64,000 nt of DNA, taken from assembly GCA_012960755.1 (NCBI GenBank), contig DUAT01000072.1:5547-69546 (forward strand), given 5' to 3'. Positions 7,955 through 17,040 of this stretch are shown piece after piece. Source of the stretch: Gammaproteobacteria bacterium. GTDB lineage: Bacteria > Pseudomonadota > Gammaproteobacteria > Pseudomonadales > Azotimanducaceae_A. Numbering within the stretch: the first letter of the stretch is position 1; every line of letters starts with the position of its first letter. The notes beneath the pieces were generated by a model. The model was not told the DNA's origin and ran no database searches. It worked only from the letters and a program-made list of their open reading frames with translations. A program made the position numbers and the translations under genes.

Positions 7955-9263
7955 CGAGCATAGAGCCCGCGTAATATAGCGGGATAAAACGGATCCGCTG
8001 CTCTGCCAACTCTGCATAGTGCCCAGTGGAGAGTACCAGCCCCTCGCCGCTGTCCGGGTATTTGCTAAGTGCCATGTGCAGACTTTTCAGGCTGCCTGTG
8101 CTACCGGACTTTACTTCGACCGGATGAATGTGTGCCTTTCCACTGATCAGGTAATCTACCTCTGCCGAACTTCCCCTGGCATCTCGTGCCCAATAGTAAA
8201 GATCATTTTTTTGCATGGCGCATATTTCCTGGGCAACAAATTGTTCGGCAAGTTTGCCACGGTAAATGTCTAACAGGCCCGGCTGCCTTATTTCAATATC
8301 AACGGGAATACCACTGAGCCTTCGCATCAACCCGATATCAATCAACGACACCTTGAATTTTTTTTGGTTAACATCGGCGCCTATAGGAATGCCGATGGTC
8401 CTGGCAGCCGGAATCTTGTGAATAATCTTCGCCATGACCAGCAAGTCAAATGCTTTGCGTATAGTCGGGTTAGAGAAGCCACCGGCAAGCGTAGAGTATT
8501 TGATTTGCTCCCCTACCCTGACTGCGCAACTTGTCAGTACATTATCCAGACAGAACTTGTTAGCCCGTGGCGCATACTTTGCGAAATCGAGCCGATAGGT
8601 GTCGATGATTTCAGACTGCACTTCAAACGCATTCAGCAATCCCGCACCATTTTTCTCGGCCCCGTCATAGTAAGCTTCTACTGCCTCCGGCAGTCCACCG
8701 ACGAAGAAATACTGCCTTAAGTGATTCAACAACAGTTGATGCACCAATTCGGTCTGTCTGGTCGGCGGATCTTGCAATATCGCGACGAGCTGCTCGTAAC
8801 CTCCGGCGAGCAAGAATTCGACATACGCCAACGGATACATATTAAGAAACTGAACCCGACCGACTGGAAACGAAATATCGCCTGAGGCGAATTCCAACAA
8901 AGAACCAGCGGCTATCACATGCAATTCTGGAATTTCCTCATAGAGAAATCGCAATGCCATAAGTGCCCTTGGGCATGCCTGTATCTCATCAAAAAACAGG
9001 AGAGTTTCACCCGGTACAATCGGCTGCTGCAGAACAACTGACAACTGCGACAGAATATTTCCGCTACTTAAATCGCCCTCAAATATCCCATGCAGGTCAC
9101 GTCGTTTTTCAAGGTCAATTTTTGCAAAGCTGTTAAAAGAATCCAGACCCAGTTTCTCGATTGACCAGGTCTTACCAATCTGTCGTCCACCCCTTATGAT
9201 TAACGGCTTACGGCGACTTGAATCTTTCCAGTTAAGCAACTGAGCATCGATCAGGCGCTTCAT
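7938..9263 (-). CDS. AAA-family ATPase with DUF4143 domain
   Basis: 441 residues, full length for the family. The N-terminal ATPase has Walker A GGRQIGKT at 25-32 and Walker B LLFFDEIQ with the Asp-Glu pair at 92-93. The C-terminal DUF4143 region contains YYWARDARGSSAEVDYLI followed by HPVEVKSG, a pattern resembling a PD-(D/E)XK fold. These proteins are widespread, mobile and of unclear function, and often occur in accessory regions. The neighbouring relics of toxin-antitoxin genes and of a second copy's N-terminus support an accessory island. No partner gene is intact nearby except the antitoxin. Confidence 0.85.
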   Translation of the reverse strand: MKRLIDAQLLNWKDSSRRKPLIIRGGRQIGKTWSIEKLGLDSFNSFAKIDLEKRRDLHGIFEGDLSSGNILSQLSVVLQQPIVPGETLLFFDEIQACPRALMALRFLYEEIPELHVIAAGSLLEFASGDISFPVGRVQFLNMYPLAYVEFLLAGGYEQLVAILQDPPTRQTELVHQLLLNHLRQYFFVGGLPEAVEAYYDGAEKNGAGLLNAFEVQSEIIDTYRLDFAKYAPRANKFCLDNVLTSCAVRVGEQIKYSTLAGGFSNPTIRKAFDLLVMAKIIHKIPAARTIGIPIGADVNQKKFKVSLIDIGLMRRLSGIPVDIEIRQPGLLDIYRGKLAEQFVAQEICAMQKNDLYYWARDARGSSAEVDYLISGKAHIHPVEVKSGSTGSLKSLHMALSKYPDSGEGLVLSTGHYAELAEQRIRFIPLYYAGSMLATLSA

Positions 9264-9446
9264 TTACCCAAAACCTTTAAAATAACACGGGTTAATTGTA
9301 ACATAGCCTTTAAATAAACAATCATCTATTTAAAGGCATACGTTAATGTTAACAGTGTCTGAAGATCCGACAGGATATGATTTATCATAGTACCAGCTGT
9401 GTCAAAGTTGATCTGGTTCCTAATCGTTGCGGTTGGTCGGGCAGGG

Positions 9447-10862
9447 TTATTGGTCCCTGACCCGTTTTTCAATTTTAAGTTTTATCACCGCGTTTTCTCC
9501 GGTGAGATCTATGGTCGATGACAGAGCCTGGTAATCATCGGGGCTTACATTAGCAATGCCACTGGAGGAAATGCGGGCGACTACCTGCACCTGGTCGAAG
9601 TTGGCGAGCCCCATACCGGGCATCATCGCCATGGATTCATCCAGTGACACCAGTTTTGGCAGGGCACCACGAACCATTTTTTCGACCGCAAGGGGCATGG
9701 GTGGGCCATTGATTGCACGGGCAAATACAAATACCGGTGTGCTGGCGCTTACATCAACCGTGTCTGCAACTTCCACCAGAACCTGTAGCCTTCTGCCACC
9801 GGTGGCTGGGTTTTGCGCTGCGGTTTTCTCTGTGATTTTCTCTGTAGTGTTCGCCGTCGCAGAGGCAATGGGGGTCTGGCCCTGGGCAATCATGTCCTGC
9901 TCAATTCGATTGATTGCGGACTGCAGCAGCTCTGCTCTTTGACCTTCGGCACCGGCTGCCAGTGCCTTGCGGAACTGAATCACGGATTCCTGCAGGTCAC
10001 CTGACTGAAAGGCGGCCAGGGCTTTTATTTCCAGCAGGGTAACGTCATGGGGGTTGAGTGCCAGGGTTCGGTCTATGGCGCTTTTTACGCGCGGCGTCAT
10101 TCGACGTTCATCTGCCATAAAAAGAGCCTCTGCATAAAAGGAGGCCAAACCATGCGCCTGCGGAAATCTGTCGAGCAACACATGAGCTGTTTCAGCCGCC
10201 TTTTCATACTGTTCCAGGCTCATGTAGGACTGCGCCAGTAAATACCAGCCGTCGATATTGTCTGGCTGGTCTTTCAGTTTGTTCGCCAGTTTCTCGACAC
10301 TGGTGTGCATCTGGTAGCTATTGTGCGGGTCGGCAGAACGCAGTTCCTGCGCTATCTGCAAATCGTCAATGGCACCCCAGGACAGGCCAAAGTCAGCATA
10401 GGCAAACAATGCAAATACCGGGACCAGGATCGCCAGTGCAATCGGCAGCTTTCCCGAATCCAGGACAGTTTTTTCGTTTGCGGCTGTATCAGAACCCGTG
10501 ACCCTTTGATTCAGGGCTGTTGTCTGGCTCAGGGCTGTTGTCTGGCTCACGGCTGTCGTCTGGCTCACGGCTGCTTCATTCGTTTCCTGCAGCAGGTTTT
10601 TCTTCAGTTCAAGTTCCAGCAAATCGTACTCAGCCTGGTCAATATCGCCCTGCGACAGCGTGTCCTGGTACTCATTTAATCGTTCTTCATAAATGGACAC
10701 ATTAAACCCGGTGCGATGATCATCTGACGTTCTGGAGGCTGAATCTCTACGAAGAAACGATGGCGTCACCGTAGCCAGGAGATTCGGCCAGACAAGTGGC
10801 ACGATAATAAAGCCAAACGCTACACTACAAAGGCCAAGGGCCAGTATCCAGAAGGTCATCAT
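9447..10862 (-). CDS. ccmI: Cytochrome c maturation protein CcmI
   Basis: 471 residues, last gene of the ccm operon. Two N-terminal membrane segments flank a cytoplasmic loop (YEERLNEYQDTLSQGDIDQA, the family's signature region), followed by a periplasmic TPR domain (for example DGWYLLAQSYMSLEQYEKAA) and a C-terminal beta-rich domain. CcmI holds apocytochrome c for the CcmF/H haem ligase. The loop carries an imperfect repeat of AVSQTTALSQTTAL around residues 99-116, encoded by near-identical 15-21-bp units. The start overlaps ccmH by 4 bp. Confidence 0.93.
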   Translation of the reverse strand: MMTFWILALGLCSVAFGFIIVPLVWPNLLATVTPSFLRRDSASRTSDDHRTGFNVSIYEERLNEYQDTLSQGDIDQAEYDLLELELKKNLLQETNEAAVSQTTAVSQTTALSQTTALNQRVTGSDTAANEKTVLDSGKLPIALAILVPVFALFAYADFGLSWGAIDDLQIAQELRSADPHNSYQMHTSVEKLANKLKDQPDNIDGWYLLAQSYMSLEQYEKAAETAHVLLDRFPQAHGLASFYAEALFMADERRMTPRVKSAIDRTLALNPHDVTLLEIKALAAFQSGDLQESVIQFRKALAAGAEGQRAELLQSAINRIEQDMIAQGQTPIASATANTTEKITEKTAAQNPATGGRRLQVLVEVADTVDVSASTPVFVFARAINGPPMPLAVEKMVRGALPKLVSLDESMAMMPGMGLANFDQVQVVARISSSGIANVSPDDYQALSSTIDLTGENAVIKLKIEKRVRDQ

Positions 10863-11332
10863 TTGTCAGATTGCACTGAAGAAGATTGCTCTGAAGAGGA
10901 GTTACCGGAATGCGCTGAAGAAATCAGCTTATCGAGCCGTGATTGTTCATCATCAGATAAAGAAGCACCCTGCCCCATCGCCTGCCTGTTCGAATACCGC
11001 CGGGAGACATTAAATACAATCACCAGGGCAACCATAAACAGCAACAAAGGCCCAAACCAGAGCAACCAGGTGCTGGGTTTAAGCTGCGGGTCGTACAGGA
11101 TGAAGTCGCCGTATCGCTGATGCATAAAATCGAGTACTTCTGCATCCGATTTACCTTCCAGAATCAGGCGGTGGACTTCTCGCCGCAGGTCCTTGGCAAT
11201 CATCGAATCGGAACCCGCGAGGTTGGTATTCAGGCACTTGGGGCAACGCAATTCATCAATCAGGGCATGGTAGCGGTCGCGCATCTCATCATCGGGAAAG
11301 GGGTAGGCATCAATCGCTGCGATGGACGACAT
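10859..11332 (-). CDS. ccmH: Cytochrome c-type biogenesis protein CcmH
   Basis: 157 residues. The thioredoxin-like motif LRCPKCLNTNLAGSDSMIA gives the CxxC that reduces apocytochrome c haem-binding cysteines. A three-helix fold and one membrane segment (WLLWFGPLLLFMVALVIVF) follow. A normal CcmH begins with a signal peptide, but this frame starts directly at MSSIAAIDAYPF. The 5' leader in another frame (from an ATG at about 11380) followed by FLLPMSSIAA would rebuild one, suggesting a 1-nt shift or a misplaced start. It overlaps ccmI by 4 bp and is separated from ccmG by 101 bp, unusually far for this operon. Confidence 0.88.
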   Translation of the reverse strand: MSSIAAIDAYPFPDDEMRDRYHALIDELRCPKCLNTNLAGSDSMIAKDLRREVHRLILEGKSDAEVLDFMHQRYGDFILYDPQLKPSTWLLWFGPLLLFMVALVIVFNVSRRYSNRQAMGQGASLSDDEQSRLDKLISSAHSGNSSSEQSSSVQSDK

Positions 11333-11433
11333 TGGCAGCAGGAAATTCCTGACGCATGTTGATGAACATTATCATTGCAAATTCAGAGGAAATACATGTT
11401 AAACTCAAATCAAGTGAATGAACAAAAGCCGCA

Positions 11434-12090
11434 TCAGTCGGTGCCTGCCTTCTCTTCTAACTGGCCCCGCAGGTGCAGAATCAGCGGCTCCAGGGTCTCT
11501 TCCCAGACCCGGGTACTGACTTCGCCAACATGCTTGTACTGAATCACACCGGATGCATCCACAACAAAGGTTTCCGGTGCACCGTAGACACCCAGATCGA
11601 TTCCCAGTTTCCCCTCGTTATCAACAATGTTAAACCGGTACGGGTTGCCATAACGCTGCAGCCAGGCCCGCGCCTTTGCTGAATCGTCATTATAGTTAAT
11701 GCCATACAAGGGCACACCTTCATCGTTGCTGATGCGGGTGAGTTCCGGATGCTCAATCACACAGTTCGGGCACCAGGTGGCCCAGACATTGACCAGGGAT
11801 ACTTCACCCTGAAGATCCCTGACCGTCAGCGTTCGCTGTTCGTCGTGCAGTTCCGCCAGTTCAAACTCGGGAAATGGGCGATCTATCAGTTGCGACGGCA
11901 GCAGGTGAGCGTCTTCCAATCTGAACCCAATCGCCAGGATAAACACCAGCACGAAAAACACCGCCAGGGGAATCAATAGTATTTTGTTCAGGGTCTGTCT
12001 GGCAGGCGGATTCAAAGCGCTTTGCAGCTGCTTATCGTCCTGCAGCTTGTCACCGCCCGCATTCACAGCATCACCCACAAGATCACTCAT
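11434..12090 (-). CDS. ccmG: Thiol:disulfide interchange protein CcmG/DsbE
   Basis: 218 residues: a cytoplasmic tail of about 37 residues, one membrane anchor (ILLIPLAVFFVLVFILAI), then a periplasmic thioredoxin fold with active site WATWCPNCVIEHPEL and the cis-Pro region APETFVVD. It passes reductant to CcmH or apocytochrome c. The start overlaps the ccmF stop by 4 bp (ATGA), so translation is coupled. The N-terminal tail is longer than in E. coli DsbE. Confidence 0.93.
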   Translation of the reverse strand: MSDLVGDAVNAGGDKLQDDKQLQSALNPPARQTLNKILLIPLAVFFVLVFILAIGFRLEDAHLLPSQLIDRPFPEFELAELHDEQRTLTVRDLQGEVSLVNVWATWCPNCVIEHPELTRISNDEGVPLYGINYNDDSAKARAWLQRYGNPYRFNIVDNEGKLGIDLGVYGAPETFVVDASGVIQYKHVGEVSTRVWEETLEPLILHLRGQLEEKAGTD

Positions 12091-14063
12091 GCCAGAGCCC
12101 CGGCCGTGTCGACTATTGCCTGTCGCTGCACTCTTTTTCGATACCGGCGATCAGCGACGGTGACGAACCCGCCGACGGCGATCAGCAGTCCACCAAACCA
12201 GATCCAGCGGACGAAAGGTTTGTAGTGAATGCGTACAGCCCAGGCATCTTCGCCAACAGGGTCCCCCAGGGCAACGTACAGGTCCCTGAATATTCTCGGG
12301 TCCATATCCGCTTCCGTCATGACACTGCCGGTGGCCCGGTAGACGCGTTTTTGCGGATACAGGGTAACAATGCTCTCGTCGTCTTTTAGTACTTCAATCT
12401 CACCCTGGTCAGCCAGGTAATTAGGGCCTGTTATTTTCGACATGCTGTTCAGGCGGAAATCGTAACCGGCCAGGGTGACGACGCTGCCGGGTTCCATTCG
12501 CACGTCTTTTTCTTCACTGTAGTAAATCGTGATTGATACTCCAATGATAGCAACGGCAATGCCGGTATGGCCTAACAACATGCCATAGTAGGACAAGGGT
12601 TGCTTTATCAGGGAGGCAAGTTTGTCTCGCTTGTGCTGCACTTTACTGATCCAGTCAGTACTGAGACTCACCAGTATCCAGAGCGCGACGGAGTTGGTGA
12701 AGACGACTATCGGCTCGAACTTACTGGCGAACAACAGCAACAGAGCCGAAACGGCGATGACCGAACCCAGCAGAGGTATCCAATGACGTTTGACCAGACG
12801 ATCGAGGCTGGTTTTTTTCCAGTGTGAGCCTGTGCTTACCGCCATCACAACAAACAGCAACATCACCACTGGTACAAAGACTTTGTTAAAATACGGCGGC
12901 CCCACTGAAATCTTGTCACCACCGGTAAACGCTTCATAAATCAAAGGATAGATGGTGCCCAGCAATACGGCACTCGCCGCCACCACCAATAGCATATTGT
13001 TAAGCAGCAACAGGGCCTCGCGGGAAGTGATCTCGAAACCCGAGTCGCTTTTGATACCCGAGGCTTTAAATGCATACAGCGTCAGCGAACTGCCGATAAC
13101 CAGCACCAGGAATATCAGGATAAACATGCCACGCTCGGGATCCACGGCAAAGGCATGTACCGATGTCAGCACCCCCGAGCGCACCAGGAAGGCACCCAGC
13201 AAACTAAAGGAGAAGGCGAATAACGCCAGCAGCACGGTCCAGCTTTTAAAGACGCCGCGTTTTTCGGTGGCTGCCAGGGAATGAATTAAGGCAGTGCCGA
13301 CCAGCCAGGGCATAAAGGACGCATTTTCCACCGCATCCCAGAACCACCAGCCGCCCCAGCCCAGTTCATAATAAGCCCACCAGCTGCCCAAGGTGATTCC
13401 CACGGTTAAAAAGGCCCAGGCAACGTTGGTCCACGGTCGCGACCATCTGGCCCAGGCACTGTCCAGTCGGCCACTCGTTAAGGTCGCAATCGCAAAAGCA
13501 AATGGCACGGCAAACCCCACGTAGCCCATGTAAAGCATGGGCGGGTGAACAATCAGTCCAAAGTCCTGCAATAGCGGATTTAAATCCGAACCCTCCAGAG
13601 GGAAGACGGGCAGCGACCGATCAAAAGGATTGGAGGTTAATAATATAAACAGCATAAAACCGACATTAAGCGTACCCAGCACCGCCAGCACCCGCGCACG
13701 CATATCAACGCTCAGACCCTGACTGAATAAACTCACCGCCAGTGTCCAGCCGGACATCACCAGAATCCACAACAGAAAAGAACCCTCGTGGGCTCCCCAG
13801 ATCGCTGACACCTTGTACTGAATTGGCAGGGCCGAATTCGAGTTACGGGCAACGTAGGCAACGGAAAAGTCGTCGTTGATAAATGCATTGGCCAGGCAGG
13901 CAAAGCTTAGCGAGACAAAGACGAAGACGCCGAGAGAGAGTGAACCACCCAACTGCATCCAGGCCATGCGAGACCGGTAGACACCTAACGAGGGAATCAC
14001 CGCAAGGCAGGTCGCCAGGCCCAACGCGAGGATTAAACTGAAATGACCAAGCTCTGCGATCAT
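12087..14063 (-). CDS. ccmF: Haem lyase subunit CcmF
   Basis: 658 residues, the expected size. A polytopic inner-membrane protein of the haem-handling family, with the WWD domain WGGWWFWDAVENASFMPWLV that binds haem, and periplasmic loops such as NPFDRSLPVFPLEGSDLNPL and DFGLIVHPPMLYMGYVG. It attaches haem from CcmE to apocytochrome c together with CcmH/I. Both ends overlap neighbours by 4 bp (ccmE and ccmG). Confidence 0.96.
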   Translation of the reverse strand: MIAELGHFSLILALGLATCLAVIPSLGVYRSRMAWMQLGGSLSLGVFVFVSLSFACLANAFINDDFSVAYVARNSNSALPIQYKVSAIWGAHEGSFLLWILVMSGWTLAVSLFSQGLSVDMRARVLAVLGTLNVGFMLFILLTSNPFDRSLPVFPLEGSDLNPLLQDFGLIVHPPMLYMGYVGFAVPFAFAIATLTSGRLDSAWARWSRPWTNVAWAFLTVGITLGSWWAYYELGWGGWWFWDAVENASFMPWLVGTALIHSLAATEKRGVFKSWTVLLALFAFSFSLLGAFLVRSGVLTSVHAFAVDPERGMFILIFLVLVIGSSLTLYAFKASGIKSDSGFEITSREALLLLNNMLLVVAASAVLLGTIYPLIYEAFTGGDKISVGPPYFNKVFVPVVMLLFVVMAVSTGSHWKKTSLDRLVKRHWIPLLGSVIAVSALLLLFASKFEPIVVFTNSVALWILVSLSTDWISKVQHKRDKLASLIKQPLSYYGMLLGHTGIAVAIIGVSITIYYSEEKDVRMEPGSVVTLAGYDFRLNSMSKITGPNYLADQGEIEVLKDDESIVTLYPQKRVYRATGSVMTEADMDPRIFRDLYVALGDPVGEDAWAVRIHYKPFVRWIWFGGLLIAVGGFVTVADRRYRKRVQRQAIVDTAGALA

Positions 14064-14539
14064 AAGGTGGATTCTGGCTTTTCTTCGCCGTCGGCTTCGT
14101 GCGCGTTGGCCAGCACTTTACTGACCTCCGGCGGCATGTAATTTTCATCATGCTTGGCCAGTACTTCTTCGGCGATAAAAACACCCTGGTCGTTTAAAGC
14201 CCCGTGGGCAATCACGCCCTGGCCTTCGCGGAACAGGTCCGGCAACATGCCCTCATATTGCATGGTAAAGTCAGACTCCCGTAGATCGGTTACCACAAAG
14301 GTGACTTTTAAATCCGTGCTCGATCTCACAATGCTACCAGCCTTGACCATACCACCGGCACGAATCATCTGCCCTATGGGTGCATCACCCCGGACGATTT
14401 GTTCAGGTTCGTAGAACAGGTTGATGTTTTCATTGAGCGCCATCAGCGCAAGCGACACCGCGCCGCCGCTGCTGACCAGGATAAACACCACCAGCAGCAG
14501 CCGGTTGCGTCGATGGGTTTTCATCTTGCCAAATTTCAT
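14060..14539 (-). CDS. ccmE: Haem chaperone CcmE
   Basis: 159 residues with one N-terminal membrane anchor (LLLVVFILVSSGGAVSLAL) and an OB-fold beta barrel. The covalent haem-binding histidine lies in VLAKHDENYMPPEV, the family's hallmark. It receives haem from CcmC/D and delivers it to CcmF. It overlaps ccmF and ccmD by 4 bp each. The tail after the motif (about 20 residues) is acidic and probably disordered. Confidence 0.96.
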   Translation of the reverse strand: MKFGKMKTHRRNRLLLVVFILVSSGGAVSLALMALNENINLFYEPEQIVRGDAPIGQMIRAGGMVKAGSIVRSSTDLKVTFVVTDLRESDFTMQYEGMLPDLFREGQGVIAHGALNDQGVFIAEEVLAKHDENYMPPEVSKVLANAHEADGEEKPESTL

Positions 14540-14784
14540 TGCTGTTCCGATGAATGTTGCTGTTCCGAGATAGGCTTTTTTGAACCAGCAGCCACTGGCC
14601 CAGGTGTGGTCATTTCAGGCATGGCGCTTAACACGCGGGACTGCTGTTGAAAAAACCGCTGCTGCATTATCGACGGCCTGACAATATTAAATAACAGAAT
14701 CCCGATACCCAGGCCATAGACGCTCCAGACAAAAAGCCCGTGACCCCCCATGTTGATAAAGTCAGCGAAGGTTTCAAAGTGCAT
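14536..14784 (-). CDS. ccmD: Haem exporter protein CcmD
   Basis: 82 residues with one central membrane helix (GLFVWSVYGLGIGILLFNIV), preceded by the typical FADFINMGGHG start. CcmD stabilises the CcmABC-CcmE complex and helps release holo-CcmE. The C-terminal half is Gln/Ser-rich and longer than in enterobacterial CcmD. It overlaps ccmC by 11 bp and ccmE by 4 bp. Confidence 0.88.
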   Translation of the reverse strand: MHFETFADFINMGGHGLFVWSVYGLGIGILLFNIVRPSIMQQRFFQQQSRVLSAMPEMTTPGPVAAGSKKPISEQQHSSEQQ

Positions 14785-15562
14785 GCTTTGCCTTTATCGC
14801 CGTACTTTCTGCACCGGTCCCATTCAGTTTTGCCAGCACCAGGCGCCTGACCCAATCGGTTCTGCTTTCCCTTTGGAGTATTTCAACCCGCATCCGCAGC
14901 ATCCAGGCGGTAAAAAAGAACAGGTAAAAACCAATCACCATCACCAGCAAAGGCAGCCACATTTCTGAAGGCATTGCCGGTTTTTGCGTCAAACTGAAAC
15001 TTGAAGACTGATGCAGGGTATTCCACCACTCCACCGAATACTTGATGATGGGGATATTAATCACACCCACCACCGCCAGCACCGCCGTTGCCCGCCCCGC
15101 CGCCTCGCGGTTTTCCATGGCTGACCGCAACGCCATAATGCCGATAAACAAGAACAGCAGTACCAGGGTCGAGGTGAGCCTGGCATCCCATACCCACCAG
15201 GTGCCCCACATGGGTTTACCCCAGATAGCCCCGGTCGCCAGTGCCAGCACGGTAATCGAAGCACCGATTGGCGCTGCGCACTGTAATGCCACGTCTGCCA
15301 GCTTGATCCGCCAGATCAGGAATACAGCGCCCGCTGTGGCCATCATCATGTAACTGGATTGCGCCAGAATCGATGAAGGCACGTGCATATACATGATCCG
15401 TTGCGCATTGCCCTGCTGATAGTCTGCCGGTGCAAACAGCAATCCCCATACGATGCCGACGGACAGAAAAAGCAGCGCCAGTACACCGAACCAGGGCAGC
15501 CATCTTCCGGAAATTTCGAAAAACGACCGGGGCGCCCCTAACCTATGAAACCACTTCCACAC
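14774..15562 (-). CDS. ccmC: Haem transporter subunit CcmC
   Basis: 262 residues with six predicted membrane helices and the WWD domain WGKPMWGTWWVWDARLTS, which presents haem to CcmE at the periplasmic side. The histidine in YMHVPSS is also conserved in the family. The C-terminus is extended (about 20 residues after WVRRLVLAKLNG). A 167-bp gap containing a hairpin repeat separates it from ccmB upstream, so an internal promoter or processing site is possible. Confidence 0.95.
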   Translation of the reverse strand: MWKWFHRLGAPRSFFEISGRWLPWFGVLALLFLSVGIVWGLLFAPADYQQGNAQRIMYMHVPSSILAQSSYMMMATAGAVFLIWRIKLADVALQCAAPIGASITVLALATGAIWGKPMWGTWWVWDARLTSTLVLLFLFIGIMALRSAMENREAAGRATAVLAVVGVINIPIIKYSVEWWNTLHQSSSFSLTQKPAMPSEMWLPLLVMVIGFYLFFFTAWMLRMRVEILQRESRTDWVRRLVLAKLNGTGAESTAIKAKHAL

Positions 15563-15598
15563 CGAGTTATTTTACCACCTGTTTTACCTGTTGGGATG

Positions 15599-15646
15599 CT
15601 GGGAGGCTGACCGAGAATATAGAACCTGCTGCGGAAAAGCTCCCAG
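15599..15646. repeat. Hairpin repeat, copy 2 (CTGGGAG...CTCCCAG) in the ccmB-ccmC gap
   Basis: A 7-bp stem, CTGGGAG at 15599-15605 and CTCCCAG at 15640-15646, encloses 34 nt. The interior is similar to copy 1 at 5513-5555 (TATAG...CCTGC, then AAAGCTCCCAGG). It sits in the only long spacer inside the ccm operon and could be a structured intergenic repeat or an mRNA processing/stability element. There is no T-tract, so an intrinsic terminator is unlikely. Confidence 0.5.
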
Positions 15647-15729
15647 GCTCGCAGTTTAGCAGAAAACCGCCACAGGGCATTGATGAAAATCAATATAATT
15701 CAATGACTTTCAATGGCTTTCAATGACTG

Positions 15730-16392
15730 TTAATGACTGAGGGAAATGCGAACACCTGCCGATGTCGCAATGGGCGCAAATCCAGCGCTCAATACCAGAA
15801 TCGCCGACATCCACAGCATATGGGCGCCGTAGTCGCCCCCTTGTGCCGCTGTTTGAATCAGGGCTGTGCCCAGAATGAGGACGGGAATGTAGAGCGGCAG
15901 GATCAATATGGCGATCAGTACGCCGCCTTTTTTCAGGCCGACGGTAAGCCCGGCACCAATCGCCCCCAGCAGGCTCAGTGTCGGGGTGCCGAGTAAAAGC
16001 GAGATAACCATACCTTCGATCCCCGCTGAATCCAACGCCAGCATCAGACCCAGTACCGGGCTGAGTATGACCAGCGGCAAACCACTGACGATCCAGTGAC
16101 TGGTGATTTTTGCCATCACCAGCACAATAAAGGGCTGCATTGAAACCGACATCTGTTCGAGGGATCCGTCTTCATGATCACTGCGGAACAGCGCCTCCAT
16201 CGACAACAGGGTAGCCAGTAAAGCGGCGACCCAAACCACACCTGGTGCAATTGCTCGCAAGGTATCGGCCGCGGGGCTGATACCCAAGGGGAACAAGCTG
16301 ATTACCAGGACAAAGAACACCAGTGGGTTGAGGACATCCGCCGGATGCCGAAAACCCAGGGTCAGTTCACGTTTGATGGTTGTGATTAACAT
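15730..16392 (-). CDS. ccmB: Haem exporter membrane subunit CcmB
   Basis: 220 residues, the normal size, with six hydrophobic segments. The start MLITTIKRELTLGFRHPADV and FRSDHEDGSLEQM are typical of the ABC-2-like CcmB permease that pairs with CcmA. The start overlaps the ccmA stop by 7 bp. It acts with CcmA to release haem-loaded CcmE from CcmCD at the cost of ATP. Confidence 0.94.
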   Translation of the reverse strand: MLITTIKRELTLGFRHPADVLNPLVFFVLVISLFPLGISPAADTLRAIAPGVVWVAALLATLLSMEALFRSDHEDGSLEQMSVSMQPFIVLVMAKITSHWIVSGLPLVILSPVLGLMLALDSAGIEGMVISLLLGTPTLSLLGAIGAGLTVGLKKGGVLIAILILPLYIPVLILGTALIQTAAQGGDYGAHMLWMSAILVLSAGFAPIATSAGVRISLSH

Positions 16393-17000
16393 GCCGGGTC
16401 CTGCTCTCCCAAAATCAGGAACCGAACATTGGTGTCAACGTTGATGGCCTGATGGCTGGTATAAATAATTGAACCACCGTTGGCAATATGTTGGCCCATT
16501 AATTTTTCGAATTTGTTGACGCCTTCAACGTCGATCGCACTAAAGGGCTCATCCAGCAGCCACACCGGGCTGTCCAGTAAATAGAAACGTGCCAGGTTGA
16601 CGCGCTTTCTTTGGCCTTCGGACAGGTTGCCGCAAGGCACATGTTCATAACCCTGCAGGCCAACCTCAGATAAACCGTTAGTCAGTTCTGCCTCGGTAAC
16701 AGCCGTCTGTTGCAGGTTGCACAGCCATTTGAGGTTTTCAGCGGTGGTTAAGAGGTCTTTTACGCCAGGTTTGTGGCCAAGAAATAAGGGGTGCTTTTCA
16801 AGCTGCCAGTCAACCTCACCATCGAATTCGGTGTACAGGCCACACAGGATGCGTAATAAGGTTGTTTTACCGGCGCCGTTAGCCCCTTTTATCTGGACTA
16901 TCTCTCCGGCTTGTAACTGGAACGACAATTGATCAAATAGCAAACGATGATCACGTTCGCAGCTTAGGCTTGATACTGATAAGAGTGTTTTGTTGTTGAT
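16386..17000 (-). CDS. ccmA: Haem exporter ATP-binding subunit CcmA (non-standard start)
   Basis: ABC ATPase with Walker A IKGANGAGKTTLL, signature LSEGQRKRVNLAR, Walker B VWLLDEPFSAID and the H-loop TSHQA. The conserved N-terminal strand LLSVSSLSCERDHRLLFDQL reads in frame upstream of the first possible standard start (TTG at 16941-16943), but no ATG, GTG or TTG occurs between it and the in-frame stop at 17022-17024. An ATC at 16998-17000 would give 204 residues, close to the family length, and is used here as a tentative start. Using TTG gives 185 residues lacking the first beta strand. It is the first gene of the ccm operon. Confidence 0.85.
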   Translation of the reverse strand: MNNKTLLSVSSLSCERDHRLLFDQLSFQLQAGEIVQIKGANGAGKTTLLRILCGLYTEFDGEVDWQLEKHPLFLGHKPGVKDLLTTAENLKWLCNLQQTAVTEAELTNGLSEVGLQGYEHVPCGNLSEGQRKRVNLARFYLLDSPVWLLDEPFSAIDVEGVNKFEKLMGQHIANGGSIIYTSHQAINVDTNVRFLILGEQDPAC

Positions 17001-17040
17001 TTTAGATCCAACCCAACTGAATTACTGTCGATCCGCATAG

